From Tolypocladium sp. Sup5 PDA-1 (Eukaryota; Ascomycota; Sordariomycetes; Hypocreales; Ophiocordycipitaceae): a stretch of 64,000 bases of DNA. The position numbers were made by a program, and so were the translations under genes. Positions 32,396 to 43,789 of this stretch are shown here, piece after piece (position 1 is the stretch's first letter; every line of letters begins with the position of its first letter). The DNA lies in assembly GCA_000750105.3 (NCBI GenBank), contig JPHH03000033.1, positions 62,001 through 126,000 of the forward strand, given 5' to 3'. Below the pieces are notes generated by a model. The model was not told the origin of the DNA, searched no databases, and was given only the letters and a program-made list of their open reading frames with translations.

Positions 32396-34280
32396 ATGAT
32401 GCAACGGATAGCACGCCGAGCTTCACGGCGAGCCCTGCCCTCGACCACGTCGCGAACAGCCTCCTCCCTGCTCCCTCGCTCCACGGCCGCCATCGCGACC
32501 ATCCGCGCCCTCTCGAGCACCGCCGCCATGTCCTCCGGCAACCCCTTCTCGCACGCCGTCTCCCCCGCCGACGCCTTCCAGCTGCTGCCCGAGTCGCAGA
32601 AGGCGGGCGAGGCCGAGGACGCGCTCTACGAGGCCCAGCTCAAGGAGGTCGAGGCCTGGTGGTCGTCGCCGCGCTACGCGGGCATCAAGCGGCCCTACAG
32701 CGCCGCCGACGTCGTCTCCAAGCGCGGCACGCAGAAGACATCGTACCCGAGCAGCGTCATGGCCAGCAAGCTGTTTGAGCTGATCCGCGAGCGCGAGTCC
32801 AAGGGCGAGCCCATCCACACGAGTGAGTCTTCTCTCTCCCATCTCTGGCAAGACAGATCTTCAAGGCATCTAACACGTCTTCTCAGTGGGCGCCATCGAC
32901 CCCGTCCAGATGACCCAGCAGGCGCCGCACCAGGAGGTCCTCTACATCTCCGGCTGGGCCTGCTCCTCCCTCCTCACCTCCACCAACGAGGTCTCCCCCG
33001 ACTTCGGCGACTACCCGTACAACACCGTCCCCAACCAGGTCCAGCGCCTGGCCAAGGCCCAGTCCATGCACGACCGCAAGCAGTGGGACGCCCGCCGCAA
33101 GATGACGGCCAAGGAGCGCGCCGCCACGCCCTACGTCGACTACCTGCGGCCCATCATCGCCGACGGCGACACCGGCCACGGCGGCCTCTCGGCCGTGCTC
33201 AAGCTCGCCAAGCTCTTCGCCGAGCACGGCGCCGCCGCCGTCCACTTCGAGGACCAGCTGCACGGCGGCAAGAAGTGCGGCCACCTCGCCGGCAAGGTGC
33301 TCGTGCCCACCGGCGAGCACATCAACCGCCTCAACGCCGCGCGCTTCCAGTGGGACGTCATGGGCTGCGAGAACCTCGTCATCGCCCGCACCGACTCCGA
33401 GTCGGGCAAGCTGCTCAGCTCCGCCATTGACGTCCGCGACCACGAGTTCATCCTCGGCGTCGCCGACGCGTCCATCGAGCCCCTCGCCGAGACCATCCAG
33501 GCCATGGAGGCCAAGGGCGCGGCCGGCGCCGACATCGACGCCTTCGAGGCCAACTGGGTCAAGGGCACCAAGCTCGTCACCTTTGACGAGGCCGCCGTCG
33601 CGCACATGCGCAGCGAGGGCGTCGCGCAGGACAAGATCGACGAGTACACGGCCGCCACGGCCGCCGACCGCGACATGGGCATCACGCGGCGCCGCGCCCT
33701 CGCCGCGCACTACGCCAAGACGCCCGTCTACTTCAGCTGGGACGTGCCGCGCACGCGCGAGGGCTACTACCACTTCAAGGCCGGCATGCCCGCCGCCACC
33801 AAGCGCGCCCTCGCCTTTGCCCCCTACGCCGACCTGCTCTGGGTCGAGACGGGCGACCCCAACGTCGACGTCGCCGCGCAGCTCGGCCGCACCGTGCGCG
33901 ACGCCTTCCCCGGCAAGGGCCTGGTGTACAACCTCTCCCCGTCGTTCAACTGGATGGCCCACGGCTTCACGCCCGAGACGCTGCGCAGCTTCATCTGGGA
34001 CATTGCGCGCGAAGGGTTCGTCCTGCAGCTCGTCTCGCTGGCGGGGCTGCACTCGACGGCCGCCATCTCGACGGAGCTCGCGCGCGCCTTCAAGACGGAC
34101 GGCATGAAGGCGTACGTCGAGCTGGTGCAGCGCCGCGAGAAGGACCTCGGCTGCGACGTGCTGACGCACCAGAAGTGGAGCGGCGCGAGCTACATCGACG
34201 GCATCCTGGGGGCCATCCAGAGCGGCAGCAGCAGCAGCAGGAGCATGGGCGAGGGCAACACCGAGGGCCAGTTCCACTGA
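32396..34280 (+). CDS. mclA: 2-Methylisocitrate lyase, mitochondrial
   Basis: A 606-residue enzyme of the isocitrate lyase family that splits 2-methylisocitrate to pyruvate and succinate, ending the methylcitrate cycle. Two exons, 32396-32822 and 32887-34280, with a GTGAGT/CAG intron. The N-terminus MMQRIARRASRRALPSTTSR and on to IRALSSTAAM is a clear mitochondrial presequence, unlike peroxisomal isocitrate lyase. The active-site motif is GGKKCGHLAGKVLVPTGEHI (KKCGH, Cys 273), and AARFQWDVMGCENLVIARTD and SESGKLLSSAIDVRDHEFIL are the methylisocitrate-type versions of conserved blocks. The C-terminus EGQFH has no peroxisomal signal. The product pairs with 2-methylcitrate synthase transcribed from the same promoter; 2-methylcitrate dehydratase is not in this window. 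Confidence 0.93.
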
Positions 34281-34493
34281 TGTCCGGGGTAGAGTAAAGC
34301 ATTGGGGCGGCGTTTTGCGTTTGTCATTTGGATAGGGGGTGGATAAGTAGACGATGAATCAAGTGAATATGAACAGCTACGCGGTTTCCGCATGTACGTG
34401 ACTACGTGACATCAGAGGCTCACACGCACCAGCCGGGTCGAATTGGAGAGTTGGTTGTCATTAATATTCTCGTCACTACATCCCCCAGCAAGC
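34281..34493. terminator. Convergent 3' region between methylisocitrate lyase and SDR genes
   Basis: The two stop codons face each other across 213 bases; polyadenylation signals for both genes must lie here. No specific signal was identified. Confidence 0.35.
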
Positions 34494-35471
34494 CTACTCG
34501 AGCGACGACTTGGAGGCGTTGTTGGTCGGGCCAGCCGGCGCCGGGCCCTCGGGCGTCACGTACGCCTTGGTCATGCCGCCGTCCACCACAAAGTCGTGGC
34601 CGTTGACGAAGCTCGACTCGTCGCTGGCGAGGAACACGACGGCGTGCGCCTGCTCGATGGCCTCGCCGAAGCGGCCGGAGGGGAAGTGCACCTCGCGGCG
34701 GTGGCGCTTGGCCTGGTCGTCGCCCAGCCAGTCCTGCAGCAGGGGCGTGTTGAGGGGCGCGGGGCACAGGCTGTTGAAGCGGAAGCCCTCGCGGGCGTGC
34801 ACCATGGCGAGCTCGCGGGTGAGGGCGAGGACGGCGCCCTTGGAGGCCGTGTAGGCGAGCTGCGGGGTGGCGGCGCCGACGAGGGCGACGACGGACGCCG
34901 TGTTGACGACGCTGCCGCGCTGCTTCTTGTGGCGGCGCAGGGCGAGGACGGCGTGCTTGCAGCCGAACCAGACGCCCTTGACGTTGATGTTCTGGGTCAG
35001 GTCCCAGATGGCCTCGGGGGTGTTGACGGCGTCGTCGTCCTTGGCGTGCATGATGCCGGCGTTGTTGAACATGATGTCGAGGCCGCCCCAGGCGTCGACG
35101 GACTCGACGAGGGCCTGGACCTCGCTCTCTTTAGAGACGTCGCATTTCTGCCACGGTGTAAGCACAGGCGTCGACGTCGAGGGGGGGGGTTAGGGCGCAC
35201 CTTGATCTCGACCTTGGCGGCGCCGGGCACCAGCTGCTTGACCTTGGCCTGGGCCTTTTCGAGGGCCTCGACGGAAATGTCCGACAAGAGGACGTTGGCG
35301 CCCTCCTTGGCGAAGAGGATGGACGTCTCGAGGCCGATGCCGCTGCAAAGTTTGTCGTCAGCACTTGTATCGTGGAGCTGGAGCTGGAGCCGGGGGAACT
35401 CACCCGGCGGCACCGGTGATGACGGCGTTCTTGCCAGCCAGGCGGCCGGAGGGAGCAGCAGCAGAGGCCAT
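34494..35471 (-). CDS. Short-chain dehydrogenase/reductase
   Basis: A 287-residue classical SDR. Three exons (minus order): 35471-35404, 35342-35201, 35147-34494. Seen: nucleotide-binding TGAAGGIG, an acidic residue after the second strand (VLLSDIS), which points to NAD(H) over NADP(H), NNAG in FNNAGIMHA, the catalytic Ser region NTASVVALVGAATPQL, YTASK (Tyr and Lys), and the C-terminal GHDFVVDGGMT. It resembles cyclopentanol- or gluconate-type dehydrogenases; the substrate is unknown. It lies tail to tail with methylisocitrate lyase but no chemistry links the two. The tail PEGPAPAGPTNNASKSSLE is hydrophilic and atypical. Confidence 0.9.
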
Positions 35472-37136
35472 TGTGCGTGTGTATGTGTACGTGTGTGAAG
35501 GTGCGTGAAGTGTCTTCCTGGTGGGAGTGAGGCGGAGATGGAAGAAGAAGAAGAAGAGAATCTACAGCTCCAGGCGCAAGGAGGGGGAGGGATCCACGAT
35601 ATCTAAGGAGGTGCTTTGGTGGGGTTGGATGTCTTGGAATCGTTGGCGGGGCAGGAGGGTCGACGATAAGATACGCGGGGAGAGCTTATGTAGATGGAAT
35701 CCCCCCCAGAGAACACACACGCGGGTGCGATGCGACAGCGGCAAGCGGCTGTGTGTATTCACTGCATTTGCGAGCAATAGCAGCACGAATAGTGACAAGC
35801 CGCTTCCAATGGCATCGCGGAGGCGGTTGCGCGTGCGTCACGCAGCCGCATGCGGTGCGGTGCGGCCAGACCGGCGATCCGACAACGGCGGTCTCGGTGC
35901 GCGCTCCGAGCCCCCGCCACTTACACCCCCGCCAGATCCCGTAGGCCCGTAGCCGCGATGGCTGACAGGTACTCCCACACAAACCACAGGGCGTTTCCAC
36001 ACATGGGATTTGTCCAGACCGGCGGAAACACGGTAACGACGAGTCGGATTCTATGCGGCCAGCTGGCAGTAATCGCAAGTTACGGTGTGATGCCAGCCAT
36101 ACACGGCAGTGGGCTCGCCTCGACGCATCCGGCCCCGCCCTGGCCTGGCATATGCAATCACCGTAGCCGCGTCCAATCACGGGGCTGCGCGCTGCCCTCC
36201 ACGGCGGGCCGCGCTGATAGATCCCGCTGCGCTGCGTGGCCGGACGGTCGTCGGGGCCCGGGGGGGGGAGCAGCATGGCGTTTCTGCGCGCGTGGCGGGT
36301 GCATGTACGGAGGCCTGTTGGCCCGCTGCCACGATGGCCGGGATAGACGGCATCGCAAGCGCGGCAAGGGATATACGGACCGTACTCGTAGTTTCATGTC
36401 TTCCATACGGAGGAGGCAGCCAAGCCAGAGACTGGGGAGCCGCGATAAACAGGCGCGCGCAAAGTGACAAGACCTGGGGTTCCATGCATGATGCGACGGT
36501 ATGCGCGCGGTCCAGGGTGTGAAGCTGTCGCGGCTCTCCGCACACGGGCAACACACAGCCCGGGCGGTGCAGCGCGCATCGCCTGCCGCGCCCAATGAGA
36601 CGAGGGGCGATTGATGAGCGGAAAGTCATCCCGTGCTTCCTGGTGTTACTTGCGCTGCGCGCCCGACGTACTCGTAAGTGAGGCGGCGCGATAACAGCCG
36701 GCGCAACGGCAAGGGGCCAGAACCACCCCCGCGATATGGCATCCTAGTCAATCGCTAGCTCGCTTCCAAGTTCCCAGTGGCACTCATCCCCCCCCTGCCC
36801 CTCCACAGCCGATGACGATAGCTACAGCCTACAAGTACCATAGGGGCGCCGGCCTACAGCTTCGCCTCCCCCCATCTGCCAGCGCGCTGAATCTCCTCCT
36901 CCTCCTCCTCCTTTTCCTCGCTCCCCATGCCTCTGTTCCTTGATCTTCTTCCCACTACCTCGTCCGTCGCCGTCACGACTCACGACACTGCCAGCGGACA
37001 TTCTTGCCTTGCCTGCCGCCAACGTCAGCTCCCCCCAGCCTCCTCCCACGTCCAACACCAACCCTCTCCCTCTCAGCCCAACACGGTCCACGTCCCTGAA
37101 CCCTCCTCCGCTCCTCGTCCCCCGACAACCGCAGCC
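35472..37136. other. 1.7-kb divergent intergenic region
   Basis: No gene supported; the overlapping frames at 35686-36629 on both strands look like chance openings in GC-rich DNA. The last 350 bases are C/T-rich on the plus strand and probably form the promoter and leader of the glutamine-synthetase-like gene. Confidence 0.5.
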
Positions 37137-38696
37137 ATGGCCACCGAGGAAATCACCGTCGACGCCCTCCCGCGGCTCCTCGAGCACGACAAGAGCGTCA
37201 AGCTCGCCGGCATCGACGTCGACGGCATCCTGCGCGGCAAGCTCGTCTCCAAGAAGAAGTTCCTCTCCATCGCCTCGGCCGGCTTCGGCTTCTGCTCCGT
37301 CATCTTCGGCTGGGACATGCACGACCAGACGTACCTGCGCGAGCTCAAGGTGTCCAACGCCGAGAACGGCTACCGCGACATGCTCGCCGTCCCCGACCTG
37401 TCGACCTTTCGCCGCATCCCCTGGGAGAACAACGTGCCCTTCTTCCTCGTCAGCTTCTTCGACCCGGAGACCAAGGCGTCCATAGCGCCGTGCCCGCGCG
37501 GGCTGCTCAAGACGCAGCTGGACAAGGTGCGGGCCCAGGGCTACGGCGCCATGGCAGGAGGTGTGTATATACTGCGCAGACGGGCATCATGATTCGCGAC
37601 GTCCAGCTGACAGCTCCAGCCGAGTACGAGTTCTACACCTTCCGGACGCCCAACTCGGCCGCCGACGCCTCCCCCGCCGCCTTCCTCCAGCAGAACCCGC
37701 CCGCGCAGCTGCCGTCGCTGACCGAGGGCATGTTTGGCTACTCGCTGACGCGCCCCGTGCACAACAAGGACTGGTACTACGACGTCTACGACACGTGCTC
37801 CAGCTTCTCGTGCGACATCGAGGGCTGGCACACCGAGTCGGGCCCCGGCGTCTACGAGGCGGCCCTCGAGTTCGGCGAGGTGGCGCAGATGGCCGACCGC
37901 GCCAGCCTCTTCAAGTACGTGGTCAAGAGCGTCGGCGCCAACCACGGCATCACGCCGTGCTTCATGGCCAAGCCCAAGCAGGGCCTGCCCGGCAACAGCG
38001 GCCACATGCACATCTCGCTGGTGGACGACGGCGGCAACAACCTCTTCGCGCGCGAGGCCGTGGACGAGAAGGCCGAGTGGAAGGACATTGCCGGCCTGTC
38101 GGACCTGGGGCGGCACTTCCTGGCGGGCCTGCTCGAGGGCCTGCCCGACATCATGCCCATCCTGGCGCCCACCATCAACTCGTACAAGCGCCTCGTCGAG
38201 AACTTCTGGGCGCCCGTGACGGTCTCGTGGGGCTTCGAGCACCGCGCCGCCTCGATCCGCATCATCTCGCCGCCGACGTCCAAGGCGGGCGCCACGCGCT
38301 TCGAGGTGCGCGTCCCCGGCGCCGACTCGAACCCGCACTTTGTGCTGGCCGCCATCCTGGGCTGCGGCTGGCGCGGCGTGGAGAAGAAGCTCGCCATCCC
38401 GTGCCCGCCGCTGGCCATGGGCCAGGACGTGGGCGGCAAGGCGGACCTGGGCGAGCGGCTGGCCAAGAACCTGCGCGAGGCGACGGCGCGGTTCGCGCGC
38501 GAGGGCAGCATCGCGCGCGAGGTGTTTGGCGACGACTTCGTGGACCACTTTGCGGGGACGCGCGAGAACGAGGTGCGGCTGTTTGACGAGGCCGTGACGG
38601 ACTGGTACGTATCACTCCTTGTCGACGTTTTGACCACGATGGTTGCCGATGCTGACACTACGCAGGGAGATGAAGCGCTATATAGAGACGGTATAG
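37137..38696 (+). CDS. Glutamine-synthetase-like ligase
   Basis: A 479-residue protein of the GS-I-like fold (ATP-dependent amide-forming ligases). Three exons: 37137-37560, 37620-38604, 38666-38696. Start ATGGCCACCGAGG gives MATEEITVDALPRLLEHDKS, then KLAGIDVDGILRGKLVSKKK, the beta-grasp N-domain. Catalytic-domain blocks: AEYEFYTFRTPN (metal-binding Glu), GPGVYEAALEFGEVAQMADR, GNSGHMHISLVDD (substrate His region), SYKRLVENFWAPVTVSWGFE, RIISPPTSKAGATRFEVRVP and GADSNPHFVLAAILGCG. The short last exon supplies WEMKRYIETV, the expected end. Canonical fungal glutamine synthetase (GS-II) is a different, shorter protein, so this is likely a specialised relative, such as a polyamine or amino-acid gamma-glutamyl ligase. 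The true acceptor is unknown. Confidence 0.88.
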
Positions 38697-38893
38697 GGGA
38701 AGCAAGGGCCATCCATGTAAATTATACGTAAAGTCGAGGATACCCCGAATCTCATGTGCACGCGGATCGATGTCGTGGTCTCATGGGCGCTCTCTGCCGT
38801 CTCTGTGCAACCCGTCCGTCCAGTAGGGTCCGTCCCATGCAGTAGGACGTCACCCCATCCGCCCGTCCGTCACTCCGCCGTCTTCGCGTCCTC
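38697..38893. terminator. Convergent 3' region between ligase and methyltransferase genes
   Basis: Under 200 bases separate the two stop codons of these convergent genes; no particular signal was picked out. Confidence 0.3.
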
Positions 38894-40294
38894 TTATTCT
38901 GCCAGCGGCTTCCGCGCCGTGATAAAGGTCCTGTCCAGTGTTGCACGTCAGCCGCCCCATCTCCTCGCGCCGTCACGCGTCCTCTCCTCGTACAGGCCGG
39001 GCGACTCACATCTTGACGTAGCTGCGCAGCTTCGGGTCGCGCACCTCGTCCTTGACGCGCTCGAGCAGCGCCCGCGTGTCGTCTTCCTCCCAGCCCACCT
39101 TGCCGAAGAGCATGAGCGTCCAGTTCTCGAAGCCTGCCCGCCGCCAGCCCCGTCAGCGCCGCGTCCTCTCCTCTACATCACGACACGCAGCGTGTATCGA
39201 TCAGGCCTGCAGCAGCAGCACAGAGGGGAAAACGCAAACTCACCGCACTCGAGCATCTCCCCCAGCAGCGCGCCCTTCCTCCTCATCATCGCGTCCCGCC
39301 CCCAGCTCCCCACCGGCAGCCAGTCCACGCGCTCCCGCACCACGTCGGCGCCCATCTCCGCCAGCCAGCCGCACACCTTGGGCACGGGGTCGAAGTCGAC
39401 GCCCGCGCGCGCGCACGCCTCGCCGAACGCGCGCTGGTACTCCTCGCACGCCGGCCCGACCCGCGCGCCCTCCTCCTCGAGGTCGAAGAAGCGCGGCCGC
39501 ACCTCGGCGAACTCGAGCTGCCCGCCGGGGCGCAGGTTGCCGAACGCGGCGGCCAGGAGCGCGCGCCACGAGGGGACCCCGCCGCCGATGAGGTTGCGCA
39601 TGTGGATCAGGTCGAAGCGCGCCGGGGCGCCCGCGTGCCGCCGCCAGAAGGACGCGTCGGCCGCGTCGGCGACTTCAAAGGTGCAGTTGGGCGGCACGCT
39701 GGCCGGCAGCAGCGCGCCCGAGAGGTCGATGCCCAGCACGCGCGCGCGCGGGTACGCGGCCGCGACGGCGCACGCCCACAGCCCGGAGCCGGCGCCGACG
39801 TCCAGGATGCGGAAGCCCCCCCCGGGCCCGGCTGGGGCTGACGCCGATGCCGCCGACGAGGACGTTGCGGAGGATGCCGACGATGACGCCGACGATTGGG
39901 GCCGCGGCGTGTGCTGCCCCGGCTTGTCGAGCGGCAGCCGCGCCGCCACGAGCCGCCCGTCGAGGCACAGCTTGAACAGCTCGTGCTGCAGCGCCTGCCG
40001 CCGCGCCTCGGCCGCGTCGTTGGGCAGCAGCACCCGCCCGGAGCCGTGGTACACGTGCCCGTACGCCCGGATCGGCGGCAGCACGTCCTCGGCCGCCGAC
40101 GAGTACGAGTCGCTGTCGCCCGCCGTGAGGTCGTCGTCGTCCTCTCCCTCCTCCTCCTCCTCCTCCTCCTCCTCTTCATCGGGTTCCGCCCTGCGCGCTA
40201 CCGGCGGCGCCTCGACCTCCCGCCGCGCCCGCAGCGGCACCTGGCTGCTGCCCTTTGGCTTGGCCCGCGGGCCGCCCATGGGGGGTGGTGCCAT
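38894..40294 (-). CDS. SAM-dependent methyltransferase, LaeA-like
   Basis: A 403-residue class I methyltransferase. Three exons (minus order): 40294-39244, 39133-39010, 38930-38894; the last intron removes a TGA that would follow KM and restores the ending KMTFITARKPLAE. Seen: motif I FRILDVGAGSGLWACAVAAA with the acidic end of strand 2 in LGIDLSGALL, post-motif FEVADAADASFW, motif IV-like FDLIHMRNLIGGGVPSW and LRPGGQLEFAEVRPRFFDLE. This matches the LaeA/UMTA-like family of Pezizomycotina, whose founding member regulates secondary metabolism; most members have no known substrate. Two low-complexity inserts are present: an acidic run of Glu and Asp (near residues 39-55) and a Ser/Ala run (SSASSSASSATSSSAASASA) just before motif I. 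Confidence 0.87.
40143..40176. repeat. CCT/AGG microsatellite inside a coding exon
   Basis: A run of CTC-type triplets on the plus strand encodes the poly-Glu segment of the methyltransferase on the minus strand. Length variation here would change the number of Glu residues without shifting the frame. Confidence 0.6.
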
Positions 40295-41451
40295 CTGGCG
40301 GCGAGGTCCTCCCGGTCGGCGGCCAGATGTCAGGTTTGCTCCAGCGTCCAGCCCGTCCCGTCGTCGATGGGGTCCGTAGACCGCCGCGCTATATCACGCA
40401 GCTCAAATGCGCCAGACGCACGCACGCACCTGGGGTATCACGTAAGAAAGCACCTGCATGCGCAAGAAGAGCATAGCATCGCCAGTTCATACCAGAGAAG
40501 CATACCGTATGTAAAGAAGGAGCACGGGCGAGAAGAGGTCGGAGAGATCTAAGCTCCCCGCAACCGCTCCGTCATCTGCCCCCGTCGCAAGTGGAGTTGA
40601 GCTCGACACACCACCAGCCCACCACGCGTGGCCTCTCCGCCCGCTCCGACCCCCGGCCACCTCGCCAAGCTCGCCCAACCTTGCTTGTCTGCCAACCCAC
40701 AACGTCCCCTCCCGGGCCTGCCCCCAAGCCCCCCATCTTCAGTGGCGTCCTCCTCCGTCGCGCTCTTGTTGAGCCCCGTTGGGGGGGGGGGGGGCGGTCC
40801 GCTGTGATTGACTCTGGCTGGTCGACTCGGAACCCCGGTTGCAGATCCGCTCGGAGCGTCCCCTAGCGCCACTGGCCCCGCTGAAGATAATCTCGTCACC
40901 CGAGGCACGAGCTGACAAGGCCTACCCTAGAACGTCCATGTCTCTCCTCGGGATATCAATCTTGTTCTGCCCCAGGACCATGGTTCAATTTACGCGGTTC
41001 CAGTCCGTCAGTCGGTTTGTAAATCACATCGCCCGTGCCGGGCTCCAGCTACCTTCGCTTTGATCCTGTACCAGCTGGACCCAGCTGCTTTACGAATAGA
41101 CGCCCTGCATCACGGGACCTGTCTCACTTGAGCACCCCCACGACCACCACGTCAACTTCACCGTCACTCACAGCGTCTGAGCCTCAAGACCAGAAAATAC
41201 CTTGATTCCCATCCATACCAAACGCCAATGCTATCGAGTACCTTAGCAGCCTTCCACCCCTCCCCCCCGCAGTCTCAATGGCAATGCCAATGCACCCCTC
41301 TCAATGCATCCACCTCTGTCATGCAGGCTCTTATGCCATGCCTCCTGAGTCCTATGCCAGCCATGATCATGTATATCATTAGTCCTGTCGTCGTCGCGTC
41401 CCTCTAATGCCCGGGTGTACACCCTGTGTACATGCGAATCGATGCCGTGTC
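40295..41451. other. Intergenic, with a 14-base G run
   Basis: No gene seen. A homopolymer of 14 G lies at 40781-40794. The sequence should contain the promoter of the methyltransferase gene (-) and the 3' end of the otubain-like gene (-). Confidence 0.5.
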
Positions 41452-43789
41452 CTAGCAGTCCTTGTCCTTCCTGCACTTCTTCTTCCCCGCCGTCCGCCCC
41501 TCGCCGCCCTCGTCCTCGGGCATCCACTCCTCGGGGTGAAAGTCTGGGTTCCCGTAGTGTGCCCGGTTCCACACGCTGTTCTTGAACGTGTTGGTCTTGA
41601 CCTGAAACGTCGGCTCCCGGAAGTTGCTCTTGGACTCTTCGTACTCGAGCTGCACCGGGCTGAACCTGATGGGGTACCCTGCCGCAGCGGGCGTCAAGCC
41701 ATTTGTCGCCATCATGGGCGGCCGCTTCTGCGTCTCCATGCCCAAGCTTGCCGCGAGCAGGGACGGGCTGGGTCCCATAGGCGACGTGGGAGTCAATGGC
41801 GTCGACGGCGTCGGGGGTTGCGCCGGCGCCACGACGGGTGGCTGCTGCGGAGGCGGCTGCGTCGTCGGCGCTCGCACGTCGTCTGCGAACTGGGATGCCC
41901 AGGGGCTCGGCTGCACCGGCGAAAAGGCCTCGCCTCCCACGGGGCTGGCCGTCGTGGGCGGCAGCGGCATCGAAGACATCCCCGACACCCCTCCGAAGCC
42001 CGGCAGCATGGCGAGGGCGCCAAAGTCCACCGTCGAATAGCCGCCCAGGGTGCTGTTGGTGCTGGCGATCTGGACGTCATGTGAGAGACTCGAAACTCTG
42101 TTCACCTGAATCGACACTGGGCCGGCTGGCGGAGCATGTGCTGCAGGCATGATGTCCGGCGTGCGGTACAGGATGTCGTAGTGATCCGGGCGGTAGAGCA
42201 GGTAAATCACCGATTCTCCAAGGGACGACGTTTCTTGCCCGTCGGCCTCGTCTGTGAAGCGGTGGTGGTTCACCTGGCTACCGGGGCTGCGATCCAGATA
42301 GGCAATCTCGAGGACGAGGTCTGCGGGCTTGAGCAGGACGTTGACGAGGGCCACGATGCCCAGGTGCTCGATTTCGCGATTGACTAGCTCAATGGACTGG
42401 CTGCAGTAGGACTGGACGCCCTGGCCGTCGGGGACAAAGGGGTCGTACGTGGCGGCGTTGGCCTTGAGGTAGGTGGCCGCCAGCAGGCGCAGGTAGTAGA
42501 TGAGGCCGCCCTCGACCGAGGCGTCGTTCCACCGCTGGTGCAGCAGGTTTCGCGCCACGATTGGGTTCCCGACGCTCGTGGCCAGCTCGCGCAAGAGGCC
42601 CGTCATCTCGTCGGCCCAGTCCTCAAAGTAGGTGTAGCCGCCTACGGTGGAGAGCATGTGGTTGAGGCTCATCAGGCGTGCCACCTCGCCCTCGATCTTG
42701 TCCTGGTCGCCGCTCTCGACGAGCTTCTCGAAATACGAGAAGCCGATGGCTGCATGTGAGGCGCCTCGAGTCAGCAAACGTCCCTTGACCCGTCATTTCT
42801 CAAACAGAACAAGCCCAGAAAAGACTGCGTACAACGCGAGGGCAGGGCCAGGGTCGCAGAGGTGGTGGTGATACAGATTCACGAAATTGGTCGCCGAAGC
42901 TTGTATACGCACCTCGCCAGCCACAGTTGCCATCGCCCTGGATTGGCCGGTAGTGCGAATATGTCTGGGGGAGAGCCTGAGCGGCACGGTCAGCGTCGGC
43001 AGCAGCAGAATTGCCGAGCAACTCGCGTCGATGCCCGGCTGCCGTCTGGGCATTTCTCAGGGGAGGGGCACACTCACGGCGGTCTTGTCGACGTAGACGG
43101 GGTCGGCTTTGGCGTACTCGTGGGTGATGGCGTCACTGGGCGTCTTGTCGCCGACGAGGGGGCCCTATTCAGGTTCTCGCGTCAGTGCTGCTGGTCTGCT
43201 GCCGCCGCCGGCACGAGCGGAATGAAATGAATTGAGCGAGCGAGCGGGCGGGGCACGGCGTGGCGTGGAACAACGGGTTGAGCGTCGCCGAATGGCGAAT
43301 CTCGCGATTGCGTCCGTGTCTGGCAGAGGGCAACGAACTCACCTCGAGCACAGGCTGGTAGTCCTTTGCCGCCTCCTGCTGAGCGGCCATGTCGTGGCTG
43401 CCCTGCTCCTCCATGGCGGCGGCGAGGGGAGCGTAGTGGTGATGGTGGTGATGGTGGGGATGCTGGAAGTGGTGGTGATGGTGGTGATGGGCGGGTTGGT
43501 CGAAGTGCGGTGGTATTTGCGGCGGCGGCGGTCGCTGTTGCTGCTGCTGCTGTCTTGCGGCCACGGGAGGAGAGCTGTTGCAGCTGCTGCCGTATCGCGC
43601 GCCACGTCCAGCAGGTCCCGGTCCAGGTCCAGGTCCACCACCGGCTGCTGCAGCCGTGGCTCCTCCTCCACCTCCTCTGGCGGGCGGCAGCGGCGGGATC
43701 CCAAGGCCAAACGCGAGGTCTACGCCATAGGAGGGCGGCTCCGAGGCAAAGCACGAGGATGCGAATGGCGTGGGATGAGGCTGGAACAT
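41452..43789 (-). CDS. OTU-type (peptidase C65, otubain-like) deubiquitinase with low-complexity head
   Basis: A 631-residue cysteine protease expected to cleave ubiquitin chains. Four exons (minus order): 43789-43343, 43164-43078, 42976-42913, 42749-41452; the third intron (163 bases) is long for this window. Catalytic set: QGDGNCGWRAIGFSYFEKLV with Asp 193 and Cys 196, and the His in YRPDHYDILY (His 389). DGNC-x-W/F-RA and HYDILY are the otubain hallmarks. The N-terminal 150 residues are low complexity: Gly/Pro-rich, a Gln run, then two His-rich runs (AHHHHHHHFQ and HHHHHHHY). The C-terminal 200 residues are Pro/Ser/Thr-rich and end with FHPEEWMPEDEG, a basic KKKCRKDKDC tail. Otubain-1 relatives are much shorter, so the flanks are fungal additions. 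Confidence 0.9.
43426..43560. repeat. CAC/CAG triplet runs in the otubain-like coding region
   Basis: GTG/ATG and CTG triplet runs on the plus strand correspond to His and Gln runs in the protein on the minus strand. Confidence 0.6.

Noticed and set aside
32883..34277. 464-codon open frame antisense to methylisocitrate lyase
   Set aside because: It mirrors the real gene exactly in extent and is Val/Gly/Ala/Arg/His-rich, as expected for the reverse strand of a GC-rich codon-biased gene.
37541..38548. 335-codon minus-strand frame opposite the glutamine-synthetase-like gene
   Set aside because: Shadow frame; the plus strand carries all the conserved GS blocks.
39006..39011. Stop codon TGA directly after KM as the end of the methyltransferase
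   Set aside because: The TGA lies inside a GTGAGT donor; splicing to 38930 gives the expected MTFITARKP ending, so the longer model is preferred.
38754..40379. 541-codon plus-strand frame opposite the methyltransferase
   Set aside because: Ser/Arg/Pro-rich shadow; methyltransferase motifs are on the minus strand.
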